Positions 43,651 to 54,699 of a stretch of DNA of 64,000 bases are shown in pieces. The notes beneath the pieces were generated by a model, which was not told the origin of the DNA, made no database searches, and saw only the letters and a list, made by a program, of their open reading frames with translations. The stretch's first letter is position 1, and the number at the start of each line of letters is the position of its first letter. Source of the DNA: Brachycybe producta (Eukaryota; Arthropoda; Diplopoda; Playtdesmida; Andrognathidae). The stretch lies in assembly GCA_036925085.1 (NCBI GenBank), contig JAUPFP010000003.1, forward strand, positions 12,365,675-12,429,674. The letters run 5' to 3'. The translations under genes were made by a program, and so were the position numbers.

Positions 43651-44060
43651 TAATCGGCAAAGCAGCGTGATGATAAGCGTCAAAAATAACGTCGGGGCTT
43701 TTATATTTTGGCCTTCGCTAGGGCAGGAAACTAGCTAGCTTTGAAATTGGTCAAGCTACCCGTTTTAGCTACCCGTCTAGTTTCTAAAACACTTTCAATT
43801 TCTTCGGAGTGTTGCTCCTGTAAAAGGTGTGGCTGCATTGCAAGTTTGTTTACCTGGAGGGTAGTGGCTGGCGAATCGCCAAGCAAACCATCAGGTGAGG
43901 GACGTTTCCGTCACAGTTTGGCTTATGGCACCAGCCGCACTGTCTGCTGCTCCTCCTCCTCCAGCCTACCCATGCAGTCTAGCGAGTCGCCAGGCGTATA
44001 GTAATGGAATCAGTTGTGTTTTATAATTTTTGTTAGCCACCATGTATTCTCATGGAGGAG
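43651..44060. other. Unannotated stretch with Q fragment
   Basis: About 43745-43830 holds a Q right-half fragment (AGCTACCCGTCTAGTTTCTA, AAACACTTTCAATTTCTTC). The rest is unassigned. Confidence 0.45.
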
Positions 44061-44069
44061 CTGCTGATC

Positions 44070-44262
44070 ACAGGCATTTACAAATCCGGACAAACAGAAG
44101 TTGTCTCCGCCCTTTTTATGACTTAATTGGTTTGTTTTGTGGTTCAACGTTGAAAAGGGCGGAGCATGTGACGTCAGACTACATAACCAACCAATTAGAA
44201 GTTGCGTTCGTCATAACAAGGGCGGAGCCAACTGAAGTTCTTCCCGATTTCTAAATGCCTGT
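44070..44262. mobile_element. Family A MITE, copy A7, perfect 9-bp TSD
   Basis: The ends ACAGGCATTTACAAATCCGG and CCCGATTTCTAAATGCCTGT lie between identical CTGCTGATC repeats (44061-44069, 44263-44271). The centre carries GCATGTGACGTCAGACTAC, a perfect CRE. The left arm has a small deletion after TTTTTATGAC. Confidence 0.92.
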
Positions 44263-44385
44263 CTGCTGATCTCGGCCTGGAACCATCTACATTGGTAATT
44301 TGGTACCTAGGTTATTCCCGCGTGTAGTGAGGCTGGAGGATACTCATCCTCTACCCACTAGCCTCCACCCTCTATAACCTCCAAT

Positions 44386-44516
44386 GAGACTGAGTCTCAA
44401 CACTAGTTGAAAAGAAAGTTCTATCAAGTTGCATGTCATGTGTCACACTATACACTATGCATGTCACATTGGAAGTTTCATTGCATCAAGGTTTTATCAA
44501 AAGTTGCTAGTGTGAT
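44386..44516. mobile_element. Element P, right-end fragment
   Basis: GAGACTGAGTCTCAACACTAG then AGTTCTATCAAGTTGCATGT and ATCAAAAGTTGCTAGTGTGA match the right end of P1 (46262-46395). The left part is absent. Confidence 0.7.
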
Positions 44517-44849
44517 ATATACATGTATAGGAGATTAACAAAAAATGGTAGGTATTTTCAAATGTAGCCACAAAGCAAAAAAAGCTGGTTAAGATGTGGC
44601 TCTAGAGTGGAAATAGTTTGACCACCTTATAATTTAGAGAAAAAAAGAAACCCACGTGAAATTTGTTAAATGTTTTCTAGTATATAAACATTATGATTAA
44701 GATTGGACTCCACCTAATAATAATGTATGTTAAGAGCCTGCTAGTCTGCAAAACTTGTTATTTCTACTTTTGACTATTTCTGTACAGCTTATTATTGCTT
44801 GTGAAATTCCATAGTTTAAAAATCAACTATTAAAAGTTGGTTTTTAAGT
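44517..44849. other. Unannotated stretch
   Basis: Nothing is recognised. Confidence 0.45.
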
Positions 44850-44952
44850 GTAAACGCCCCTTTCGAACTCTTTTTGGATTATATTTTCTTTCAGGTGAAA
44901 AATGAAGCGAAACTTGAATGTGTTTTAGAAACTAGAAATGTAGCTCAATCAC
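44850..44952. repeat. Q repeat, left half
   Basis: GTGTAAACGCCCCTTTCGAA, TTTCAGGTGAAAAATGAAGC and TGTGTTTTAGAAACTAGAAA lead to CTCAATCAC. E4 begins after the TTAA at 44953-44956, so Q is cut at its central site. Confidence 0.7.
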
Positions 44953-44956
44953 TTAA

Positions 44957-45752
44957 GAGACTACACCACAAAATGACTTCAAGAAATCTCCGCGAAGGGC
45001 GCTAGCATCGTCGTTTTTCTGTTGAGCCCATAGCCCCCATGTTAAAGAAGAAACGTTAATTTTTAAAATACACAGTCGCGGCATTATGTTTATTTTTCAT
45101 ATTTAAAGTTGTCCAATTTTGATAGTTCGAAGTGCAATGTGCACTTTAAATATATGCTGATCGAGTGATAGAATGACAAAAAATTGGTAAGTGCGGTTCT
45201 ATTTTTAAAAACGTTTTCAAAATCACGAATTTCTTGCTCTTACGTTAAACTCCATTGATTACGCCCAAATATGAAAAAAAAATTCCATTAAAATGCTCAT
45301 AAAAATACGTAAAAATAATTTTAAAAACCAGAAAAAAAAAATCCGCACGTGCGCCAATGTGTTGGCTTCACATTGTGTTTTTTAAAAATTGTTTTTAGGT
45401 ATTTTATAGAGCATTTTAATGGATGTTTTTTTTTTGCTTACTAGCGCGTATTCAATGGAGTTTAACATAAGAGTTAGAAAGTCGCGATTTTGAAATATTT
45501 GTAAAATATAACCGCACTTACCAATTTCGCGTCATTCTATCACTCGATCAGCATATACTTAAGGTGCACATTGTACTTTGAAAACTTAATATTGGACAAC
45601 TTTAAGCATGAAAAATAAACATATTGTCGCGACTGTGTATTTTAAAAATTAACATTTTTTCTTTAACATATTGGGTCTATGGTATCAATAGAAAAACGAT
45701 GCTATAGCCCTCTTTGCAAAGATTTTTCGATGTAATTTTGTCATGTAGCTTC
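44957..45752. mobile_element. Foldback element E4, TTAA both sides
   Basis: It begins GAGACTACACCACAAAATG after TTAA (44953-44956). It ends GTCATGTAGCTTC before TTAA (45753-45756). Internal blocks match E1-E3 in both arms, for example ATATGCTGATCGAGTGATAG and CTATCACTCGATCAGCATAT. Its right TTAA is also the left target of P1. Confidence 0.87.
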
Positions 45753-45756
45753 TTAA

Positions 45757-46401
45757 GCCCCTATCACACTAGAAAGCTCCAATGCAATTCAACTTGCAAT
45801 GCAACTTGTGATGTGACTTGCAACTAGAACTTCGTAATACACTTCTATATCACACTATGCAACCTAGTAATTAATTGCCAATCAAGTTTTCAAAACTTCG
45901 TTTATGTCAAGGGGCCGACATTCGGGTGAATCTCGTACGGTATCGGAAGCCATTTTACTTTTAATCGGCGTTGTACTGAATTTTAAAATTTCAATTCTAT
46001 TCTGGATATCCAGTAAAATGCAGCTAAAAAGTGAAATGTCTTTCCAGCCACACGATCTGCTGTGAAACTTAGTGAAAATCGTACATGATTTTCTTCAATG
46101 TCTGCCCCCTTGGTTTGTGTCCATATTGTGATCAACTAACAGGAAGTTCATAAACCGGGAATTCGTTCAATGTTACATATGTCATTTCCGGCAAACGGCC
46201 TGATTGGTTGTTTGTCAGAAAGTTTACTTGAAAAGTCTCTCAAAGTTGAACCTGTTCAACTCGGTGAGACTGAGTCTCACACTAGTTAAAAGGAAAGTTT
46301 TATCAAGTTGCATGTCATATCACACACTATAAACATTGAAGTTGCATGTCGCAGTGCACGTTTTATTGCATCAAAAGTTGCTAGTGTGATAGATAGGGGC
46401 T
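45757..46401. mobile_element. Element P1, TTAA both sides
   Basis: The left end GCCCCTATCACACTAG faces the right end CTAGTGTGATAGATAGGGGCT. TTAA flanks at 45753-45756 and 46402-46405. Inside the ends are CAATGCAATTCAACTTGCAA on the left and AAGTTGCATGTC on the right. The centre includes TGAGACTGAGTCTCA, a palindrome. P2 and P3 are relatives. Confidence 0.88.
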
Positions 46402-46405
46402 TTAA

Positions 46406-46866
46406 TGTTTTTAAATGTGTAGCGTTTATATTTTCTGAGATATTTGACTTTAAACGATGTAGGGGTACCTAGAGTGAGGCGTGTTTTGGGTTGTGGAACA
46501 TCCTGTATATATTGATAACGTATTGAACCTACTGTATTGTCTAGGCGTATACTGTCTCTATACTGTATATGCAGGTCAATGATTTTGTTTTAATAGCCTA
46601 GTTCTCAGGTCGATTGATTTGATTGTCTTCTGGTTGAAATGATTTTGCGTTCAACAATCAGATTTAGTGTTTCGTGGAAAGGGGGGGGGGAGAACGTATG
46701 AGATATTTGTTACTGTTGTTTATTTGTAAATCTATTTCTTGTTTGTCGCAGTGTATTTGTATTATCTGTTTTCTTAGTAGCTGCATCCGGAAATTAAAGC
46801 GGCGATTACAGTGGATAGTTTTTTTCTGCAAGAAATAAGTCAATTGTTGCTGTGAGAATGTTTTAA
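46406..46866. other. Unannotated stretch
   Basis: A G-run lies near 46680-46690. AAAGCGGCGATTACAGTGG near 46798 resembles a lone end of the D/P group. No gene is seen. Confidence 0.45.
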
Positions 46867-47470
46867 GCCGGTATTACACTAGCTGCCTCCAATGCAATTC
46901 AACTTGTAATGCAACCTGTGATGTGACTTGCAACTACAACTTTGTAATAAACTTCTATATCACACTATGCAACCTAGTTCCAATCAAGTTTTTAAAACTT
47001 CGTTTATGTTAAGGGGCCTACTTTAGTGTGAATCTCGTACGGTATCGGAACCCTTTTTACTTTTAATCCGCGATTTACTGAATTTCAAAATTCCAATTCC
47101 AATTCTGGATATCCAAGTAAAATGCAGCTAAACAGTAAAAATGACTTTCCATCCACACGAGGATCTGCTGTGAATCTTGGTGAAAATCCTACATGATTTT
47201 CTTCAATGTCTGCCCCCTTGGTTTGTGTCCATATTGTGATCACCGGAAGTCATGAAACCGGGCATTCGTTCAATCTTACATATGTCATTTTCGGCAAACG
47301 GCCTTGAAGTTTGTCAGAAGTTGAACCTGTTCAACTCGGTGAGACTGAGTCTCACACTAGTTTAAAATAAAGTTTTATCAAGTTGCATGTCATATCACAC
47401 CATAAACATTGAAGTTGCATGTCACATTGCAAGTTTTCTTGCATCAAAAGTTGCTAGTGTAATAGCGGCT
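46867..47470. mobile_element. Element P2, TTAA/TTAC flanks
   Basis: The ends GCCGGTATTACACTAGC and GCTAGTGTAATAGCGGCT lie between TTAA (46863-46866) and TTAC. The interior follows P1 (CCAATGCAATTCAACTTGTA, GGATATCC, ACTGAGTCTCACACTAG) with indels. Confidence 0.85.
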
Positions 47471-47474
47471 TTAC

Positions 47475-48643
47475 AATTTTTAACAACTTCTGATGCAATT
47501 CAACTTGCATGCAGCCTTTAAAGCCTCATATGAGGAGGAGGTGGCCATTTTGTAAACATGTGTGTAACTTCGTTTACACATTTTTTTTATATTTTAATTT
47601 AATCTTCACGCTGAAAAGGCGCCATATACAATTTAGAGGTTTCTCATGGAATATTTGCACATTCAATATTTAAGCCTCAATGGAGGCTAATATGTTATGA
47701 ACTTATGACAAGGATCTGAGTATAAGTGATAACGCAAACTCAAATTATATTTTATATATATCGCGCATGCTCAGTACGTTATAACCTTTCAGACAGGGCT
47801 CAGGAGGAGTTTATCTTAAGTACTTTGGTTTTTTTGAATTTAGCCATGTAAGTGGCTAAATTCAAAAAACCAAAGAAGAAAAAAAGCAAACTTGGCACTT
47901 GAACTTCAACTTGAACTCTCAGAACAGGGAGGGTTTCAACCTAGAAAAAAAAAACCTTTTGGTTGAGTAGGCTTGAATAGGGTTTTTGTTTTGTTGGAAA
48001 AATGTTCAGAAGGGGAGTTACTTCATTTTGAAGTTCAAGTGTCAAATTTTAATTCTTGAGTTTGTGCCCAAGTTTCTTCTTCTTCACCAATTTTTTTTCT
48101 TCTTAATGTGTACTTCTTAGGAGAAAAATATGAACTCTTTTAAAATGAATTATAATGTTGGTCAATTTCTTCTTTTTTTTTTTTTTTTCTCTCAGGCGAT
48201 TGACTTTGGTCGAGGAGACCTGGAATAATGTGAATAAGGTCGACTTTTATGCACCAACTGCATCCTATTGGTAAAAATGCTTATCTTTTTAATATGAAGT
48301 TTTTTATTTATTTATTTCGAAATCAATAATTGGAGGTTTTTAATTTACGAATTGCCATAATTACAGCCATTAAGTTAAGCATATATGCAATCAATGAAAA
48401 GTTTGAATCATTTAACAACTTAAATAGCTTGAATGAAGTGTTACATCCTCTCTTTAGGCCTGTTGCTAAATTTAATAAGCAACAGGTGGCGCATTCAGGC
48501 GCGACATGAGCCACACTGTAGCCTCTGCTCACAGAGCGGAGGAGAAAGTCTTACAAAAGTCGCCTGTATGCCAAGGGCCTTGATCGGTACAGGCGTCCCG
48601 CTCACATGTTGTTTGTTGGCCGCATTTTTCGGCATTCTTCGCT
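47475..48643. other. Unannotated stretch with a hairpin
   Basis: It contains the 24-bp hairpin at 47823-47875 and poly-T tracts near 48170-48190. No gene is seen. Confidence 0.45.
47823..47875. repeat. 24-bp hairpin, 6-base loop
   Basis: The arms CTTTGG, then seven T and GAATTTAGCCA, face TGGCTAAATTC, six A and CCAAAG. One base in the T/A run is unmatched. The loop is TGTAAG. Confidence 0.85.
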
Positions 48644-48928
48644 TTAAGCCGCGGTGACACGATACGAGTACGCTCGGTCGGAGTGCACTCTGATGCTCTC
48701 TCAGTCGCTGCTCATATCGTGTAAACATGGGATCCGAGATCATTCGGACGGCGTCATTCGAGCCGAGTGGAGTCGGACCATGCCCAACTTTTACGAATCA
48801 GTTCGGATACGAGTTTTTAAAATTCGGGTTTTAGAGTTACCCCCATGTTCATCCGGTCATCCTTTTTATCACGGGCAGTTGTACTCAGCAGAACATCTTT
48901 GTTTGCCCCCCCCCCCCGGTATTTTCTG

Positions 48929-49041
48929 TGCATCAGCGCCATCTATTGATCGCAAATAGAAACAACCATACCTCTATCGTATTTATCATCTCGTTATTTT
49001 GGCTCCAAGGATTGAGAACAATAGATGGCGCTGATGCACAT
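48929..49041. repeat. Family F-related inverted repeat
   Basis: GTGCATCAGCGCCATCTATT faces AATAGATGGCGCTGATGCAC perfectly. Between them lies CTCTATCGTATTTATCATCT, which is shared with F2 and F4. It lies inside BB. Confidence 0.75.
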
Positions 49042-49105
49042 GAAGGGCGGGACAAACGACGGTGTTGTGCTGAGCACAAACGCCTGTTTTTAATCTGTCC
49101 CACTC

Positions 49106-49299
49106 ACAGGCAAGTGTAGCCAGCACTAGTTTTTCGTTTGCTCCGCCCTTTTATGAGCATCAGACTAAATATCGAATAATTAGAAATTGATAAGGGCGGG
49201 GCATGTGACATCAGACAAAGTAACAAACCAATTAGAAATTGATGATGCTCATAAAAGGGCGGAGCAAACGAAAAGCTAGTCCTGGCTTCACTTGGTTGT
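49106..49299. mobile_element. Family C MITE, copy C2, perfect 9-bp TSD
   Basis: It begins ACAGGCAAGTGTAGCCAGCA. Identical GTCCCACTC repeats flank it (49097-49105, 49300-49308). The arms TTTTTCGTTTGCTCCGCCC and GGGCGGAGCAAACGAAAA are inverted. The right tip is altered (CTTCACTTGGTTGT). No CRE is present (GTGACATCAG). Confidence 0.88.
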
Positions 49300-49367
49300 G
49301 TCCCACTCGCAGCAGCGTGTTACCGCGGCTTTAAGTTTCACAGCCATTGATCGCCATATTGCGTGCA

Positions 49368-49650
49368 TAAAGCCTTGTTTTCACGGCGATAGTTCTTTCA
49401 TGAGAGTAGCTGTCATGAAAGTTGCGACAGTGTGACGTTTTCTTCACAGATATCATCGAGTCAACAACAGTGTTGCCCCTCTCTCTCTCTCCCGAGGCCA
49501 AATTTCCCTACAAAGTGGATATTTCCCTACAAACGGTCACTCAACAACTATTACTATTGCGACAGTGTTATCAACTATCTAATCAAACGAAATAGTTGTG
49601 ATAGTGACTATCATGTGGTCTTCACGATGAAAACTATCATCGTGAAAACG
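49368..49650. mobile_element. Small foldback with GTTTTCACG ends
   Basis: CCTTGTTTTCACGGCGATAG faces CTATCATCGTGAAAACGAG. Inner CTATCATGTGG and ATGAAAGTTGCGACAGTG blocks suggest imperfect arms. The terminal motif resembles family N (11876-12843). No TSD is clear. Confidence 0.5.
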
Positions 49651-49654
49651 AGAT

Positions 49655-49745
49655 GTTTTTTAGAATTAGAATTAATTAATACTCTGCAGGCAGCTCAAAT
49701 GGCCTATGGCAGAGGGACAACAAAGTCCAAAAGCAATCAATACCT
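49655..49745 (-). mobile_element. LINE 3' tail (same group as 14631-16970)
   Basis: The minus strand reads CCCTCTGCCATAGGCCATTT then GCTGCCTGCAGAGTATTAAT, followed by a TTAATTCTAATTCTAA tail. This matches the 3' UTR and short tandem tail of the LINE at 16910-16970. It is a strongly 5'-truncated copy with no coding part. Confidence 0.75.
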
Positions 49746-49749
49746 CCAG

Positions 49750-50975
49750 TGTTGAAAAGACCCCTATGAAGGCTTAACGTGCTGTATAGTTTGTAGCGCC
49801 ATCTGGTTGAAGTGCTTTAAGCTTTTTTTTTTTTTCAAAAAAAAAAACAGCGAATGAAGCTGAGTTTTGTTTTCGAACACAATGCATTTATGTGGGGGTC
49901 CTCCAAGATCTTAAGGGTTAATAACGGTGTGGTTTTTGAGCTCCTTTTTATTGATGATTTGTTGTTTATAAAGATAACCAACCAAGTCACTTATATCTTG
50001 TTTCTAAAGTTAATGGGTTTTTATTTCAAACAGAAGAATAGACGGTTATTTTCCTTTCGGTGGTGTGTGTGGGGGGGGGGGGGGAGGGGTTGTATTTGGT
50101 GTATGGTGTGTGACCTAGATAGATTATGGTTAGTTATGATGACAAGTCAGTAGAGAGAGAAGTTAGTGAATGGGGGCTCGTTTTGGTAGCTTCTTATATT
50201 AAGTAGACTACTTAACTTTTGTGCTTTTTTGTTGTTGTTGTTGCTACCATCTTATCTAATTGCGGGGTTACTCTGAGACTGAGAGACTAAGGGGTGGGGA
50301 GAGTAGAGGAGAGGATTGGGAAGAGGTTAGAATCTTTTAATAAGGAAAAAAAAAAAAAAAGAATGGAGAGAAAAAATAAGATAAAAGCAAATGGGAAAAA
50401 AAAAATCCTGTTAAGTTAATTGAGCATTTTTTTTTTGTTTTTTAAAAAAGCCTCTTCTTCTGTTAGTTATTATGGATGTGTTATTAACTTATTATTCATT
50501 TTTCTTATATTCTTTGCAATTATGATCTGTAATTATTGTCTTGGGTTAAATGCGAACAAATAAAAAAGACAATCTTTTGAGGGTCAGTTTTGTGGTTTAA
50601 GAATTAAAGAGGGGGGAAAAAATATCCATTGTGTATATGTGTGTGTCCTCGAGATGCATTCTGGGTAAAATATATATATACAGTATATGCGGTAATGTTG
50701 TTGCACATCTGTGTGTTTTGTCTGCTCTGATGAAATTTACGAGTTTTATGTTTGAGGAAGCAGCTGGATTTTGTTCAGAATGTTAATGATGATGATGATG
50801 ATGAAAATATGTAAAGGGGGAAGTTCTGAACTGGTGCATAGATGTTCTCAAAGATTGTTTGAAAAGTGGGCTTTTAGTAGTAGCGTTTGAGCATTCTAAA
50901 GCTGGAACTTAATACCTGCTACCTTGAGCTGGCACACACTACATATGTGCTGCACCTACAAATGTTTTGGGCGTG
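49750..50975. other. Unannotated stretch
   Basis: A G-run at 50081-50092 and a (GAT)n run near 50790 are present. Short ORFs are low-complexity. No gene is seen. Confidence 0.45.
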
Positions 50976-50984
50976 TCTTCATGG

Positions 50985-51440
50985 TGTGTGATGTCATAAA
51001 AAATGACGTCGAAGGCGCCATATGCCAAAAAATCTGGTCTCTAATTGGTTGTTGGGTAGTGACTTGAAACGTTTTAACAAGTCGCTAATAATTGCTTGTA
51101 TATGGTATGAAGATGTGTGTGTGCGCTGACGCTCACTTGAGGTAGGTCGCTCGACGTCGCGTGAATGAAGTCTTAAGCTTAAACTTCATTCACGCGACGT
51201 CGAGCGACCTACCTCGAGCAAGCGTCAACTCACATGCGCGTCTTCATACCATATACAAGCAACTATTAGCGACTTGTCAAAGCGTCGCAACTTGCTACTC
51301 AGTCGCCAAGCTTCTGTTCAAACAGAAGCTTCAGGTCGCAAACGTTTCAAGTCGCTACCCAACAACCGATCAGAGACCAGATTTTGTTGCATGGTGTGTG
51401 ATGTCTTATAAAATGGCGTCGAAGACGTCATTTTATGACA
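50985..51440. mobile_element. Long foldback T, centre at 51177
   Basis: The central arms CGCTCGACGTCGCGTGAATG and CATTCACGCGACGTCGAGCG are perfect around the loop CTTAAGCTTAA. They continue outward through TACAAGCAA/TTGCTTGTA and GGTCTCT/AGAGACC to ATGTCATAAAA-type ends. The right arm has an extra ~70 bp containing AAGCTTCTGTT facing AACAGAAGCTT. The 97-codon frame across it is a shadow. Confidence 0.8.
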
Positions 51441-51582
51441 TTTTAAACTTTTGATAGACTTTCGCAAAACTATCGATGGGACTATCAATTATTGCTAAAC
51501 CATTAAATAGTTTGACTATCGGGAAGACGACTATCGTGATAGTATTCCTATTCATATCGCTATCGGAACATCACTACCGTCC
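51441..51582. other. Short ACTATCG-rich segment
   Basis: Repeated ACTATCG/CGATAGT motifs resemble the small foldback at 49368-49650. Ends are unclear. Confidence 0.35.
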
Positions 51583-51918
51583 ATCTATTGTATTTATCAT
51601 CTCGTTATTTCGGATCTAAAAGTCGAGTGTCGATGCCATTTGTTTTGATTGGGCCAATGCTCACTAAGTATTTTTATTTTGGCAATTTAGGTTCGTGCAC
51701 CGATGGCGCGCAAAGACGCCAAATTAATTTTATTGATTAATTTTATTTAATTTTCGGCGACTTTCTATGGTTCCTATAGTGAAAGTCTCATCGGCAGTTT
51801 CCATTGGCGATGAATAGATGGCGCTGCTAATGCAAATCTGCAATCACTTTCCTATGTAAAACGATAAAAGGCAATGCGGGATGCTCGCTACATGTTAGAA
51901 TGCTCAAACGCTAGTCTT
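51583..51918. mobile_element. Family F element, copy F4, left-truncated
   Basis: It starts at TCTATTGTATTTATCATCTC and follows F2 through GTCGAGTGTCGAT, GCGCGCAAAGACGCCAAATT, GAATAGATGGCGCTGCTAAT and CACTTTCCTATGTAAAACGA. It ends near CAAACGCTAGTC. The left TIR is missing. Confidence 0.75.
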
Positions 51919-51984
51919 TTAGTTCGATTCAATTCAACTTAGTATACCTGCAATCAGCTGACGGTCGTTGGGGGGGGGGGGGGA

Positions 51985-52130
51985 GTAGAAGTGCTCCATT
52001 TGATTTTGGCCAATAGGAACGCAGTATTTCATTCCCAATAAAAGTAGCTGTGAACAGTATTTTCCCATTTAGTAGCGGTGACTTGCAATGCTTTATCGTT
52101 AGCCATGTAGGCATTAATCATAGTGGATGG
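51985..52130 (-). repeat. Dispersed repeat II, copy 2
   Basis: On the minus strand it matches 43430-43650: GGCCAATAGGAACGCAGT, CCAATAAAAGTAGCTGTGAA and TGCTTTATCG appear here on the plus strand as complements. A G-run at 51970-51983 abuts it. Confidence 0.65.
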
Positions 52131-52496
52131 TTAGTCACATTTACGGGAATAGCAGCACTTTTAGAATGCCAATAACAGTTTAATCAGTCCTGATGGGACA
52201 GCACAGATTGAAGAGAAAACCCCAATATAAAATTGCAACAATTTCTACGAGGAAGTCTTCCAGGTCTCTTAAAAACCTGTTACCGACATTCCTGTTTTTT
52301 GTGGTTGCAGTGGTTTTTCGCTATGCAGTCGATGGGGAACCCAGTAGTGCACCTGAAAGCATTGTTGCTAACTAGAAAGATAGCACAGAGGAAACTGGAT
52401 ACCTAAACATAACCATTGGGGGCATTGCACGCAATGGTCGCCAGTTTGTCAAGTGCAGTGTAGAGGACACTTATTTCAGGCTAGGACACTATGTGT
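52131..52496. other. Unannotated stretch
   Basis: A 60-codon frame at 52193-52375 is not recognised. No element ends. Confidence 0.4.
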
Positions 52497-52640
52497 CGAA
52501 TGCCTTCCAATGCTGGACGAATGATAGTTTGACACTGGGGCCATGAAAGGGCCGATTAAGGCATTCGGGTAGGTGTCGGTTTAATTGTCCCGTAATTGCT
52601 CCAATGTTGGACACGCAACTGTTCATCAATTGTGAATGTA
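52497..52640 (-). repeat. Dispersed repeat AA, copy 2
   Basis: GAATGCCTTCCAATGCTGGA, then ACGAATGATAGTTTGACAC and GCATTCGGGTAGGTGTCGGT are complements of blocks at 36885-37020. The flanks differ. Confidence 0.65.
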
Positions 52641-53892
52641 CTAGTGTCCAACTGGCAAATGATGGGGGCAAATGTTGGAGACAAATATGGGTACAACATT
52701 GGATCCTACATTATACACAGTGTGTCATACACTTAACGTTAAGGTCGAAAAATGCTTGGGAAATCATCCCTTCTCTTGGCTAAAAAAAATTACTTATCCA
52801 GGCTGGGAATACTTAAAGCAAGCTCGATCAGTCTGTCTGTTTTGACTGTTGGTTTGCTCATTTAAATTAAAGAGGGCCTCGGTTTTCTGAATAATGTGAT
52901 TGGGCTTGTGTGGCCTGGAACTAACGTCAGCTGGGCCACATAAATGTGCACTGCATAAGCCGCTGCTGTCGTTTCGAAACAAACTGATGTAGGCCTATTC
53001 AATTCAGCGGAAAAGCCGTGCTAACCGTGCTAATTGAGTCGTTTTCAAATGAGGGCCTATGTTTTGCCTCCTCTCATTCTTATATCCTATTACACAGTTA
53101 GTGGCGCCACCTGATAAAAATTGCACTGATCGCAATTGATCTTTCGAGTAGTGAATTTTGATTGGTTTTTTGAAGCCTTAGGCTCAGTTATCAGTCGAAT
53201 ATAAATGTAATTCACTGTTTATCCATTGGAAATGCAGCTAACTTAATTTTGTTGACGTTTTCAAAAACGATGTTTTTGATCATTTCTCTTCTTTTTTTTT
53301 GAGGGGGGGGGGGGGGAGGAAGGTAGAGTGGAGAAAGGGTGGGTTTTGGGGGCCCCTGGTTTCGTATTTCCCTTGAGATTAAAAAGTATTGGTGGAAATG
53401 GAAAAGAGAATAAGAGGTTTTAGTCGGAGTTTTTCTGAACCCCTTACATTAAAAGGAAGCTTTTTTTTTATTTTATTCAGAAAATGTTTTCTTTTTCTTC
53501 TCTCCCAAAATACAACCTAATTTAAACGGAAACAAGAAGAAAAAAAATTCATCGCTTGTTCTATTTAAATTCATTCTCGTGTTGCTTTGATCCACGTTTA
53601 ATTCATTTACATACAACACACAGAAAAAAAGAAATTCGTCTTTTCAGTAAATAAAAGGTGGTTCGGTTCTCATTCAGTTCATTTTTTTTTATTAAGACGG
53701 GGTGAGGAGGAAGTTATAAAGTAGTGGGGGAAAATATACGACAGGGGCAGCGTTGTTTTGAGGTTTTCACACTATTCAGCATATTCAAGATAAATTTATA
53801 AAGGTAAAGCAACTTCATTTCAGAAGGGGGAAAAAAAAAAACGTTGTGAGTGATGAATCGTTTGCTTTTTTGAAGCAGGAAAACAGCTTGTT
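52641..53892. other. Unannotated stretch
   Basis: A G-run lies near 53303-53314. No gene or element is recognised. Confidence 0.45.
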
Positions 53893-53896
53893 TTAA

Positions 53897-54599
53897 GAGC
53901 CTAGTTAAAACGTTGTCCATCTTGTTGTTTTGAGCAGACGACAACGAGACAAATGAGTGTTATTATATGGTGTTACTAAACTTGCAACAAATCGCCTCAC
54001 AATCGCTCAATTAAAACACAGTAAAGCGCAAAATGCAATAAAAAGTATTGTTCTTTACGTGCTCGATTTATATAATTTTTGAAAAGGTCCTTCTATTTTT
54101 AAACAAGGTTCAAATCGTTCGTTTTTTTCAACCCTATGTTAAATCTCATTGGATCATGAACCGTCCCACAAACATTTGAAAAAAAAAACTCGTTAAAACG
54201 ATTTAGAACAATAACAAAATTAGCACATACTTTCATGTATTGGCTTCACGATGTTTCTTTTTTATAAATTTTGAAAAGGTCCTTCTATTTTTTAATAACG
54301 TTTAAAATCGTACATTTTTTAACTCCAGTGCCATAGGACTAAAAAACTGTCACCCAAACATTTGAAGAACTCCCATTAAAAACGACTTGGAACAATCACA
54401 TATAAATTAGCACGTGCATTAACGGTGTAACGGCTTCATGATGTTGTCTTTTTATAAGCTTAGCACGCGAAATTATTTTTCTATTAATTATTATGTGACT
54501 TAAACCTGGTGAAAAACGTTAAAAAACCATTTTTCAACCAAAAACGATCGCAGCGTCTACATTCGGAGAAATTTTGAACTAAACGCTGTATCTAGGCTC
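53897..54599. mobile_element. Element Y2, TTAA both sides
   Basis: GAGCCTAG follows TTAA (53893-53896) and CTAGGCTC precedes TTAA (54600-54603). The interior has two tandem versions of GAAAAGGTCCTTCTATTTTT, CCGTCCCACAAACATTTGAA and AGCACGTGC blocks. Y1 at 28722 is a truncated relative. Terminal GAGCCTAG is similar to family E's GAGGCTAC. Confidence 0.82.
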
Positions 54600-54699
54600 T
54601 TAAAATGTCATCATTTTTTGTGCATGTTCATTACGTCGTATTGTAACTGAGGCACTTGGTATAGGTTGCGCTATCTATTGGCCACAATGAGTTTTGGCA

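Larger units (their letters stand above)
48648..49330. mobile_element. Element BB, TTAA both sides
   Basis: The ends GCCGCGGTGACACGATAC and GCGTGTTACCGCGGCT lie between TTAA at 48644-48647 and 49331-49334. Nested inside are a family F-related inverted repeat and the complete family C copy C2. The interior also shares GTTTTAGAGTTACCCCCATG with J2. No transposase is seen. Confidence 0.8.
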
